From assembly GCA_025558095.1 (NCBI GenBank), contig JAIVFI010000010.1, forward strand, positions 620,001 to 684,000: a DNA stretch of 64,000 nt, written 5' to 3'. The position numbers were made by a program, and so were the translations under genes. This document shows positions 1 to 9,694 of this stretch, in pieces (positions within the stretch are counted from its first letter, which is position 1; each line of letters starts with the position of its first letter). The notes beneath the pieces are model-generated. The model was not told where the DNA came from. It searched no databases and was given only the letters and a program-made list of their open reading frames with translations. Source of the stretch: Hyaloraphidium curvatum. Lineage: Eukaryota > Monoblepharomycota > Hyaloraphidiomycetes > Hyaloraphidiales > Hyaloraphidiaceae.

Positions 1-325
1 GCCTCCCGCCCTCGGCAGTTTTGCAAGCAGACAACGGAACAGATACATAGAGCGCATCAAATATGAAACATTTCCGGGTATTTCCTATTGGTTCCTGCTT
101 TTGCCGTGGCCTGGGGGATGGGAGATTCGGCGCCCAGTTTTGTGTGCGGGGTGGGGCCGGGTGGGCAAGCTTTGGAGAAACGGCAATATTGCGCGCCGAA
201 TCTCCCATCCCCCAGGCCACGGCAAAAGCAGGAACCAATAGGAAATACCCGGAAATGTTTCATATTTGATGCGCTCTATGTATCTGTTCCGTTGTCTGCT
301 TGCAAAACTGCCGAGGGCGGGAGGC
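1..325. repeat. Perfect 133-bp inverted repeat (foldback/MITE-like)
   Basis: Bases 1-133 are the exact reverse complement of 193-325, with a 59-bp spacer at 134-192. The left arm begins at the first base of the window, so the element may extend further out. The arms carry no recognisable coding motif. Part of the spacer, around GTGGGCAAGCTTTG, recurs at about 655-668 outside the element. The structure fits a MITE or foldback element. No target-site duplication can be checked because the left end is cut off. Confidence 0.85.
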
Positions 326-735
326 CCAAAGCACCGTGCTGGGCTCAACCCGCGGTTCTCGGATTACAGCGCCTCACTGGTCCGCGTACATATCCCAAAA
401 CAATGTGCAGACTGCATTCGCCGTACCCAGGCCTGCTGAGCAGCGCCTTGAGCAGTCTTCCTGGCCGTCGCTGAGGGGCACCCGGTCAACGAGACCCAGC
501 AGCAAACCACTGTGTTTCGTCCCACACACCCCACGGCGGCAGAAAGAAAGCGGCAAATATGAAACTTTCGCGCCGGTTAGCTGGTTCTCGCTCCAACGGT
601 TACGGGGTGAGTGCGGTTGCAGTTAGGCAAGCGTTTCGTTCGCGGAAATTGGGGTGGGCAAGCTTTGCCCAAACGGCCATAAGGGGTTTCTGGCGGGTTT
701 GCTTAGGGCTCACGCATTTCCGCGAGACCGCGACG
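326..735. other. Intergenic, upstream of the first gene
   Basis: No gene is supported here. The stretch holds a partial recurrence of the inverted-repeat spacer at about 655-668. An ATG at 559 lies in frame with the downstream gene, but its extension has no family-like sequence, so the start at 736 is preferred. Confidence 0.4.
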
Positions 736-2702
736 ATGACGGAGGACGCGGAGATTCTGACTTTCGAAGATGCCCCTTCGCTGGAGGATACGTTGCGTGC
801 CATGTTGCAGAGGGATGTCGGAGTCTACCATTACGAGCTGAACCGCGGCCGAGTTCCCCGCTTCATCAAAGACTATGGGGCCCGGGGAGCCGCGGAGGAC
901 AGGCCCATCGCGGACTGGATCCTGCGGTACGGCTCTCTGAACACTACTGCGGACGTTGCTGGGGCGGAGCCCGATGAGGAGGACGACGATGGCGCAGAGG
1001 ACGACGAAGAGTTCGACGAGCACGACGACGCCGCACCCGACGGGACTCGGCGGCCGTATTTGACCACGCCTAAGGCTATCGTGAATCAAACAGTCAAGGG
1101 AATGGCGCTCCAAGTCGTGGCTGCCGACGGCAACATCAGCCGCGACCAGGCCTGCCGTGTTGCGCTCACCGGTTAGCACAATATGCAGACCGCTTGGCCG
1201 CACGCAACGGACGAGCTGCTGGACGCGATGACGGAGGCGCTGGACGGAGCAAGGGAGGTCTTCCTGCGCAAGTACCCGACCTACGTCGCGGACAACCTGG
1301 GCCGCACGGTCTGGTCGCACATCATCAACGTCAAGCCGGCATTCCGCACCCCCCAGCGGCTCGCCGCGATGCTGGTGGACGCGGCTCTCCCGGGCGGACC
1401 AGATCGAGCGGGTGTTCGGACCGCTGAACAACGTGCGGAGGTAGAGCCTTTCGTCTTCCTTCCGGGCGGAACAAAGATCCGCTTCAACCCGAGAGGGCGA
1501 GCCTCGAGCCTGAACCAGAATGACGCGGCAAGGGGGGCTCACACCAATCTGGCACGGGCGATGATGAAGCCTGGGACCGACGAATCGATCGTTGCCGCGG
1601 CTGCGACGTGTTTCAGCCGCGCTCTGCGGGCCTCAAAGAGCGACGTCTGCGATCTCGTTCTGTCGCAGATTGACGCGAATGGCGTCTTCTAGTGGGTACT
1701 TCCAGCTTGCACTGTCATTTGCTAACGCACGTCATTCATTTAGCGGATACCAGCCGCTGACCTCGACGACTGGCTTCTATCATCAGATCGATCCTGAAGC
1801 CAAGCCCTACACATGCCTCCACCCGCACCTCGACCACAACCACCACGACATGCCCGGCATATTTCGTACGATCGAAGGGATTGATCTCTCGCCTTTCAAA
1901 GGTGGTTGGCAATCGTCTCCTTTTGCACTTGTTCTGATTCTGCTTGCCTCAGAACACCTGCTGCCCGAAGGCACCCGAGGCGCGGTCTTCCTCATTCGCG
2001 CAGGCGCCAAGGTCGACCTGTACAAGAACCTCACTATCGTCGCCTGCTGCCTAAACATGTTCAAGGACCAGACGAGTTCCGAAACCGCCCTGATTCGCCT
2101 TGCGAAAGCGAAGCTGTTCCACGAGAAGGACGGTGTTGCCGGCAAGCAAGGGTACGAAGCACCCCCTCCCGGTTACCTCGCGAAGCTCCTAGCCTACAAG
2201 CGGAAGGGTTGCGAGAAGTGGAACGTCAAGCATCCCGATCGTCCTCGGACATTGACGATGGAACTTGAGGATGCGGAGCACATGTGGGAGGAGGTCAAGG
2301 GATGGTGCAAGGGCACGGGGGAGTCGCTTGTGAAACAGGCTTCCTTCAATCGGTGGGTTGCATCCTTCATGGTCGTATCATTTCCTGATTCGTCTGCTTG
2401 CGCACAGGCTGCTGGATGAACACGAGCGGTACGGTGGTGTTGGTGACGGGAAGCTTTTCAAGGACGCCGGGTACCATGTCGTCAAACGGGAGGGCCACCC
2501 CGTTGTCTACGGGGTCGATCTGGTCTCGAAGGCCTTCAACAAGTTCATGATGCAGTCGTCTTTCGCGACTGCTCCTGAGGTGATTCTTGCCTTTGACTTC
2601 TCGGGCCTTGACCTGGGAGACATCGAGAGCTACGTGTACGAGCCGATACCTGCGGACGACGAGGATGACGCGGACGAGTGGGACGACGGACTTGAGAACT
2701 AG
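736..2702 (+). CDS. Hypothetical acidic protein, multi-exon
   Basis: No family is recognised. The proposed exons are 736-1113, 1189-1691, 1744-2352 and 2408-2702, giving about 594 aa. Introns 1692-1743 and 2353-2407 are well supported: each joins two frames exactly, the first contains TTGCTAAC near its 3' end, and both end in AG. The first intron (1114-1188) is weaker. It is inferred because the frame is otherwise interrupted by a single in-frame TAG at 1174-1176. The protein has a very acidic stretch rich in Asp/Glu (coded around 970-1030), a second acidic tail at the C-terminus, and no signal peptide or membrane segment. It could be a host gene or the remnant of a mobile-element protein. 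Confidence 0.5.
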
Positions 2703-3060
2703 CTAGATCTTTGGTTGTGCCTGAAGCAAATGACATTGTTCGATACCCATCATTATCATCCGGGTTGGGTTGCAGTCGTGACTGGCCGTGACTGATGACA
2801 ACCGAAGCCTGAATGCGAGCGCAACTACCCCACGCGATGTTCGGGCTCGGCGATCCGGCGCGCGGGCACCCAGCGAACCAGGTCGGCTTATTGGCCGTCC
2901 GGCAGGTATGCAGCACGCCCGTCGCAGATACGGGTACAGCTTACGCGATTGTTTCGTTTTCGTTCTCTGGAGGCGCTTCGAGGACGTCCAGTGCCTGTGT
3001 GATCGTCTCCGACGCTCTGCCCACTGGAGTCGACTGGGCGTCACACCTGCATCCCGCGCG
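2703..3060. other. Intergenic spacer
   Basis: About 360 bp between the stop of the acidic hypothetical gene and the start of the mitochondrial bL36 gene. An open frame from 2788 runs into the bL36 exon, but its N-terminal part has no recognisable features, and the ATG at 3061 starts a typical presequence. Nothing else is seen. Confidence 0.4.
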
Positions 3061-3738
3061 ATGTTCGCCCGCCTCTTTGCGGCCGTTCCGCCGCTCTCTC
3101 CGCGGCTCTCCGCACCTCCTGTGGCGCACCAGTCCGCCCGCCCGTCGCCGCTGCACGCGCTAGCCGCCGCCTTCCTCCCCGCCCTCGCCGCGCCCTCCTC
3201 CATCGCGCAGGCGCGATGGTCGACCACGGCCCGCGTCAATGTGAAGCTGCATTGGTAGATGATCTTTCCTGTGCCCGCGGACGGGGATGGAGCGCTGATG
3301 GACCGGACGCAGCGAGCACTGCCAGATTCGCGAGCGCAAGCAGTACGCGCTCGTGGTGTGCACGAAGCACCGCTCGCACTGGCAGCGCGCCGCGCTCAAG
3401 AAGATGCGGGCGAGAAAGTGGGTCCCGCCGCGTCGCGGGGCGCGATGGGCCGCTGATGGCGCTTCACCAGGTGGCCGGCGCAGTCCTGGGGCGTGCGGGG
3501 CATAAAGATACCGCCAAAGATTGACCCGAAGGAGGAGGCGCTGCGGCAGATGGGGATCGATCCGTTCAACCCGGTCAAGCCGAAGGTCAAGCCCGAGGAA
3601 CTGTTTGGGATCCCGCTCTATGTGCCAAGGAGCAAAGCGAGGAGAATCCCGCTGTGGCATCCGCCGCCGCCGCCAAAGAAGCGAAGCGCAGCGTTGGACA
3701 GTGTGGACGGGACGCTGCCGAGCCTCAAGAGCGACTAG
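3061..3738 (+). CDS. Mitochondrial large-subunit ribosomal protein bL36m
   Basis: Three exons, 3061-3254, 3313-3417 and 3471-3738, give 188 aa. Residues 1 to about 60 form an Arg/Ala/Ser/Pro-rich presequence ending in ARWSTTARVNVKLHC, typical of mitochondrial import. The zinc site is CEHC followed by 12 residues, then Cys, then five residues and His. This is the exact Cys/His spacing of bL36, and the HxxHWQR end parallels the family's RHKQRQ. Both introns restore the frame and create the zinc-site codons (the first Cys is split by intron 1). Unusually, about 85 extra residues follow the normal C-terminal end of bL36, including a run of prolines. The protein would sit in the mitoribosome near the peptidyl-transferase region. 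It converges on the DCP2 gene, with stops 71 bp apart. Confidence 0.75.
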
Positions 3739-3809
3739 GCGACGACCAGCGATGGCATCGATGTCGACAATACATTCGAAGCCTCGTGCACGTCGCCTCC
3801 GCCCGTCCA

Positions 3810-6024
3810 CTAGTCGCCCAGCTCCTTCAGCAGGTCGTTGACGTCCAGCTTAAAGTCCAGGAGAGCAGAACTGTCGCGAATAACCGGCAGAGCTGCCTTT
3901 GGCTTCGCCGCGTCGCCACCAGCAGGTCCAGCAGCGGAAGAAGGCCCGTCCCGCAAAAGGTTGAGGAGGCTCGCTGCCGACGAAGGCGGCTTTGCGGCGT
4001 TAAGCAGCGGCGAAGGCAGCGGTGACGGCTCCGCAGTGTCTGTGCCCGCGTTCGCAGGGGACGGTTCGGAGAACAGGAACACGGCGGGAGATGTTGGCGT
4101 TGGGGGAATCGGCGCGTGCGGTCGTGGAGGGATCCAAAAGGGCGTGACGGGCGTCGGGGGAACGGGGTTCGCAGGACGCGGCGGTGGTGTCCGCGAGTCC
4201 CGAATGGGAGAGGAGAGCTCCGTGTCAGTGCTCGATTGCGCGCGCTCATCCGCGCTCGAGGCGTCGGCGTCCTTGAGCGGCATGTAATGCACGGGCCCGG
4301 AAAGGTCAGGATGCGGCAATCCCTCGGACACTGCCGTTGCCGGGCTGGCCTGGCGCGGCGGGGTGGTTACGATCTTGGGAATTGCGTGCTCCTTGTCCTT
4401 CCGCTTTAGCCCAGGCACCAGTGAGGCCAGGAGCGTGTCTGTCGTCCCGGATGGCAGCTTGGGGAGCGAAGCCTTGTGCTCAGCAGGATGGGACCCGGTG
4501 GCAGCTCCTGTCAGCAGGGAAAGAAGGTCTCCGGTTTCTTTCTGCGCTGCCGGTGGCGCTGATTGCTGCTCAATGAGTATGTTTGCTTCAGCAGGCCGCG
4601 TCAATGTCCTCGGCAGGGCTGCAGGCGGCGTTGTGGCCGCTGAAGGTGTAGGTTTGATTGAGACTAAGCCAGTATCGCTGGGTGCGAGCTGCGCTCGCGC
4701 GGCGTTCCGGAACAACCGTTCCAAGTCGTTGGCCTCCACCGGCACCGGTGGGGCGGCGACGAGCGTTTCAGGAGCACTGGGTGGCGACGAAAATCCGACA
4801 CCCAACAACGCTTTCAGAGCATCTGCGGCCCCAGGCATCAATCCGAGTTGGGGCAACGGTGCGGCGTCCTGCCCCAGATCAACCGGGTCCAAGGTGATAG
4901 GCTGGGAAACTGAAGACCTCTCCTCTGACTCAGCTTTCTTCGCTTTCCGTTTCTTCGCGTTCCTGGGCGTGTCGGCGGCACCCGCATCGCCGTACCCGCT
5001 TTCCACATCCGATTCGCTGCCGGCGCTCGAGGTGTCCGGCGCGGGCTGTACGGGAGCCCTGGCGCTGCGGCGCGTATCCTTCCTCTGTAGCTTCTTCTGC
5101 CGCTGGATCCAAGCCTGAAGGCGGGGCACGAAGGGCATAATGCTGTAGCTTTTCCCCATGGTGCTCCCGGACGCGTATCCCCCTCCGCTCGCGTAGCCCG
5201 GCACAGGGGATTTGTCGCCTCCCCGTCCGCCCGGCGAGGGGAGATTCTTCACCAGATGCCACTCGATTTTCTGCAAATAGGGTCAGCCAACGCACGCCGC
5301 GATCTCTCCACGAGGTACCCACCCCAATCTCCTGCCGGGTCTGGGCTTCGAACTCGAAATCTTCAGGAACCCCGACAACAATGTAAAGCTTGATCCTCTG
5401 CTCCTTCATCGTCAGCTCCAAGAACTGCGCCGAGTCCAGCAGCGCCGTGATGTCGAAGCCCGTCTCCTCGTACACCTCGCGGATCGCGCATGCCTCGTCG
5501 TCCTCGTCCTTATTAATCTTCCCCTTCGGAAAGCCCCAGCCTGCCTTCGCAGACCATCCACGAACCAGAAGCACCTGCGGGGCCAGCTTGTAAGCCGGAC
5601 GTGAGCAGGAAGGTGGGGACTCCCGACCTTCTCCATCGACGCATTCAGAAGGATCGCGCCGCAAACGGGCACGCGGTTCTTGTACTGCATAAAGTCGTCG
5701 AAAGCCTGTTCGTGCTCGTGCTGCCATTGCCGCAGCAACGGGCAGTGCCTGAAGAGCTGGGCCGAGAAGGTCTTCAAGTTGTAGTGGTGCAGCTTCGGCT
5801 GCTGGGGCCGGACAAAGTCCTCATAGAACCAGAAGGCCTGTTCGACCTGGAACAAGATCCGTTCCACGGAAGCCAGCTCCTCGTCCGGCACATTGAGGAT
5901 GAAACGGCTTGCGACGCGTCAGGGTACTTTGGCCCTTAGGACGCGGAATCGCGCACCTGGAGAGGTCATCCAGGACTTCCTGGAAAGAAGCCTTCACGAA
6001 TGTCGACGCGATTATAGAGGACAT
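3810..6024 (-). CDS. DCP2: mRNA-decapping enzyme Dcp2 (Nudix hydrolase)
   Basis: Four exons (6024-5957, 5907-5628, 5574-5323, 5270-3810) encode 686 aa. Dcp2 removes the m7G cap from mRNA in cytoplasmic P-bodies. Residues about 15-110 are the Dcp2 box A/regulatory domain (DLSSRFILNVPDEEL, then FYEDF). The Nudix box is complete at residues 134-156: G134, E140, R148-E149, E152-E153, G155. Box B contains KIEWH, created by joining exons 3 and 4. The remaining 470 residues are Pro/Ser-rich and predicted disordered. They carry Leu-rich helical motifs at about 350-358, 448-455, 479-488, 634-641 and 669-686, like the fungal HLMs that bind Edc3 and Pat1. The gene is divergent from APN2, with starts 206 bp apart. 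Confidence 0.93.
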
Positions 6025-6230
6025 GTCACATTTCAGCCCTTCGTCTGCGTTACGGTTGGCAGTTCGACAAGCGCGGGTTTGATGTCGATCAACCAGCAGC
6101 ATACAGTACACTACTGGGGGCACTCCATCTGCACACTGACTGGGCCGACGCCGGCTGGGGCAGTCTGGCAGGGGGTCGATCTCGCTTTTCAACACGGGAC
6201 TGAATCGAATTGCATGGCCAGACTGCAGCG

Positions 6231-7389
6231 ATGAGGATTCTATGCTGGAACGTCAATTCCATTCGGACGCTCCGGAGCTCGCTGCGGACCCAGTACCCGC
6301 GCGTGCCGGGCAACGATGATCCGAATGAATTGCATCGCTTCTTCGTTGCGATGAAGGCGGACGTGATTGCGTTCCAGGAAACAAAACTCACGGACTACAG
6401 CCAGCTGGCTTCGGAGAGGGAGCTTGTCCAAGTTCCTGGATATGAGAGCTTCTGGACGTTCTCCCGGAGCAAAAAGGGATACTCTGGAGTGTGCATTTAC
6501 GTGCGAAGCGGAAGCGCGGTCGACGCTTGGGATACATTCGAGATCGACGTTCCCAAAGAGAGGCGCCGCTTCGCGGATGAGGGCCGCTGCGTCACGGTCG
6601 ACCTGGGAAGCGACGTTCTGTTGATGGCGCACTACTTTCCGAACGGGCAAGCTTCCGAAGAACGGGTGGCCTACAAACTGGACTACTACAACGCGTTGCA
6701 GGAGACCTGCCGACGCCTCCGTGCGGAAGGGAAGAACATAGTCGTGTGCGGTGATGTCAACACGGCGCACCGGGAGATTGACATGTCGGTTTAGCTGGTG
6801 CAGACGTTGGCGACGGGTTCCTGACCGCGTCTCCTTTAGCTTCGACGCAGCAAAGTTTGCCAACGGCACGGGCTTCTTGCCGGAGGAGCGTCAGTGGATC
6901 ACGGAATTCCTGGAGGACGGGTTCGTGGACGCCTACCGATCTTTCTATCCGACAAAGGAGAAAGCCTACACGTATGGGCGCATGCCTGAGTCGTATCACG
7001 GTCGCATACTCATCATTTTTTGCAGTTTCTGGGATCTCCGCACGCAGAAGCGCGAGACGAATCAGGGGTGGCGCATTGACATATTCTACGTTTCGGCACC
7101 GCTGATGGGGAAGGTCACCGCGTCGGACATCCACGCCGAAGTGAAGGGCTCCGATCACTGTCCGGTCACTCTGGACTTGGACCTGCCCGTGCAGAGCGGT
7201 CTCAAGCCTCCTGCACTCGCTGCAAGCTTGAGGCCCGAGTTTTCATCCAAACAGCAGTCGATTAGCAGCTTCTTCAAGCCCAAGGCGCCAAAAGACGACT
7301 CGAACGATGCGGCATCCAAACGGAAGGCGGACGACAAAGCTGAAGCCTCGGGGAGCCAGAAGAAGCAAAAGCACGCGGATTCGCAGTGA
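6231..7389 (+). CDS. APN2: AP endonuclease 2, ExoIII family (Apn2)
   Basis: Three exons (6231-6784, 6840-6971, 7026-7389) give 349 aa. It is a class II apurinic/apyrimidinic endonuclease with 3'-phosphodiesterase activity for base-excision repair in the nucleus. ExoIII catalytic residues are visible: N7 in WNVNS, E50 in FQETK, D175 and N177 in GDVNTAHREID, and Asp-His in GSDHCP. Both introns rebuild conserved sequence (HREIDIF and AYTFWDL). A PCNA-binding PIP box, QQSISSFF, follows the catalytic domain, and then a Lys-rich tail. The start at 6231 places MRILCWN at the very N-terminus, as in ExoIII. The protein ends soon after the PIP box and lacks the C-terminal GRF zinc finger found in many APN2/APEX2 proteins. 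Confidence 0.93.
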
Positions 7390-7482
7390 CGGCACAAGCG
7401 CGGCAGCGCGCTCCTTTGACAAACAAGGGTCTGGATCATGGGTCGGAGTTCTGTTGCGATACCAATCAGAGTCTTTGTACGT

Positions 7483-9252
7483 TTAGTTCAGATACACGAT
7501 CAGAATGGCACTGAGCAGAGCATACATCCGAACGGAAGAGCCCCGACCAGCTGCATTTGGAGTCCGATCTCCGCGAAGCCATACACGTACCACGTCCTCG
7601 GTGGTCTGACTGCAAGTTCCCGCCTCCGATTCGTTCCAGGGCAGAACAGGGAGCGACTCGACGCTTCGGAGCTCGACAACCGGCCATGGTGCAAATGCGT
7701 ACCTCGACTTTATCCGACCGGCTAGCGAGCTCTGCAAAAGAACCGCTCCTCCCGGCAGAACGTCGTCCGGAATGGTGCGCACCGAGCTGGGTGACGCCCA
7801 ATCCGAACCGTTGCTGATCTCCAATCCTCCACAGTATTTCCTTTCGATGCGGCTCGGGCAAGCTCCGCTACTGTAAAGGATTGTCGCGTTCCGCGGCAGC
7901 GACGAAGTCAGGAAACTGACAACGATGCTCCCCGGAGACGACATGAGCGCGCAAGAAGTCCCGAAAGCAGGGTAGGCTCGGGGATAGTCGAGCCGGCTCG
8001 GCAGCACGGAGCTATTGCTCCTGGACAGGTAAGACCAGGCAAGCCGCTGTCCGATCGGTCGCTTGTAACGGGGATGGATGCTGCTCCAGCGGGAATCGGC
8101 GTCGCCGAGGTCTATGGCTGTGACCATCGACACGCCGATCTGAGGAAACCGGCGCTGTAGTTCGTCAATGGCGTTCTGCTGCGAGTTGCGGAGGACGGGT
8201 TCCGCAAAGGCATTAATCGCCACAAAGGGCGTGATCTGCACGTATCCCATCCACGGCGTCCTCCTGGTTCTCGGCTTCGTAAAGCGAGTCAGCATATCCG
8301 ACAATGTCGCCGTGAGCTGGCACTTGTAGTAGTCCCCGGCATGAGCGAACCCTGCTTCAGCGTTCGTTTCCCCTTGGTAGAATGCCAGACCTTCGAACGG
8401 CAAGGGGCCCAATGCAAGGGGCTGAACGAGACCATTGTAGAGAATCGATGCGTCAAACACATCGGGCACTTCCTCGTACGTCGGTGCAACAGGCTGAGGA
8501 CACCCCTTGAGAGCTTGCGCGGAAGACCACGCCTGTATGCTGGTTCCCGAGACGGCGATGCTCATGAGCCCGATCGGCACACGCTTGTCCGGAACATGAC
8601 GTCTAAAGGCCTCGTCCAAAGTCGTGCCGAAGGCAAAGCAGGTGGCGGAAAAAGCAGTCCATTCCTTCCCCATGATCGATTCGCGGCTTGCGACCGCCCA
8701 ACCTGGCGCCCCAGGCGACGTGTAGATTGTGTCGGTCGGGATCAGGCTCCTAGGCACCGACGAGTTCGGGTTCCCGTACCAAATGGTGTTTCCGGCTTGG
8801 AAAACCCGAAGCAATCCGTTCGAAAGCTGGGCTTCCGTGTAACTTTCCTCCGTTTGGCTGGCAGACATGACCATGTTCGATTGCCCGAAACAGCCGAAGA
8901 CCACCCCAAAGAGCACGTCTTCCAGCAAGATCGCAGCGGAGCCTGCCGTCGAGACCTCGATTGCGTAACTCACGAGCCCAGAGCTTGGCGCAACCGGATC
9001 CAGATCCACTTTCCAGAACCCATCGGCCCGTACCGCCGTCTGGTACACCTTTCCGGCCGCCTTGTCTCCGTCTCGAAAGATCAGCGTCTGCACGGTGGCC
9101 CCCGGATCCGACGTGCCCCATATCGTTGGCTCATCGTGCTGAAGGACCATTCGGGAGGAAAATACGGTGGATACTCGAAGCTCCCCGAGAACCGGAGTCC
9201 CGAACAATAGAACGCATGCCAGAATCGCTCGGAATGCGGAGACCGAGATCAT
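7483..9252 (-). CDS. Secreted sialate O-acetylesterase-like SGNH hydrolase
   Basis: A single exon of 589 aa. The family (SIAE/SASA) removes O-acetyl groups from sugars. The N-terminal signal peptide spans residues 1 to about 23, with hydrophobic core ILACVLLFGTPVLG. The nucleophile block is GCFGQSNMV with Ser125. A candidate catalytic-His block is SSIHPRYKRPIG. There are several NxS/T sites. The last residues, MYALLSAILIVYLN, form a hydrophobic tail that could be a GPI-anchor signal. The start at 9252 puts the signal peptide at the terminus. Upstream in-frame residues look like promoter sequence. The stop lies 93 bp from the APN2 stop. The substrate is unknown; microbial members often act on plant-wall or glycoprotein acetyl esters. 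Confidence 0.82.
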   Translation of the reverse strand: MISVSAFRAILACVLLFGTPVLGELRVSTVFSSRMVLQHDEPTIWGTSDPGATVQTLIFRDGDKAAGKVYQTAVRADGFWKVDLDPVAPSSGLVSYAIEVSTAGSAAILLEDVLFGVVFGCFGQSNMVMSASQTEESYTEAQLSNGLLRVFQAGNTIWYGNPNSSVPRSLIPTDTIYTSPGAPGWAVASRESIMGKEWTAFSATCFAFGTTLDEAFRRHVPDKRVPIGLMSIAVSGTSIQAWSSAQALKGCPQPVAPTYEEVPDVFDASILYNGLVQPLALGPLPFEGLAFYQGETNAEAGFAHAGDYYKCQLTATLSDMLTRFTKPRTRRTPWMGYVQITPFVAINAFAEPVLRNSQQNAIDELQRRFPQIGVSMVTAIDLGDADSRWSSIHPRYKRPIGQRLAWSYLSRSNSSVLPSRLDYPRAYPAFGTSCALMSSPGSIVVSFLTSSLPRNATILYSSGACPSRIERKYCGGLEISNGSDWASPSSVRTIPDDVLPGGAVLLQSSLAGRIKSRYAFAPWPVVELRSVESLPVLPWNESEAGTCSQTTEDVVRVWLRGDRTPNAAGRGSSVRMYALLSAILIVYLN

Positions 9253-9694
9253 CAATTGGCCTCGGGGCCGTGGAGTCCTTCCAAAAGCGGAGGACGGGGC
9301 CATCGTTGGGCCTCGGTTCCGCGGAGTCGCGTCCCGAACGAGTTCCAGGTGGCCGCCGCCGCGATGCGCTGCCCGGTGCCAATCAGGCCGCGCCAACCCC
9401 GAGAACGCCTCAACAGAGTGACGAGAACGGAACTTAGGACATTTTGAGGCCGATGGTCCCCAACAGGCGACGAATCGGGGAAGGAGCGGGCGGGCGGGCG
9501 GGCAGGGTCCGATGCGGATCCTCATCAGCTCCGAATCAGGGAAGATTTGGTTTCGGGCCAACCAGGGTATTAAGAGACAGAGACAAAGGTACATGATCGA
9601 GAAGTGTCAATCCGTGTTTCAGAGTGTTTCCAGTCTTGCCCATGCTCGCCTAGGCCACCTTTCCCGCGAGCCACCCCCTCCCCCGCGACAACGA
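9253..9694. other. Intergenic; diverged 3' flank of TROVE copy 1 and promoter of the esterase gene
   Basis: From about 9550 to 9694 the sequence matches, imperfectly, the 3' flank of TROVE copy 2 (about 23902-24010), including a shared GGGCAAGA(C/T)TGGAA block when read antisense. The rest is the presumed promoter of the esterase gene and includes a G-rich run. Confidence 0.5.
9488..9507 (+). other. G-quadruplex-type run
   Basis: Five GGG triplets separated by 1-2 nt lie about 235 bp upstream of the esterase start on the other strand. This is the canonical G4 pattern; folding is inferred only. Confidence 0.5.

Noticed and set aside
3503-3505. TAA ending a short form of the bL36m gene
   Set aside because: A phase-correct 53-nt intron (3418-3470) with GTGGGT, GCTGATGG and CCAG joins to a long open frame ending at 3738, so the longer product is preferred.
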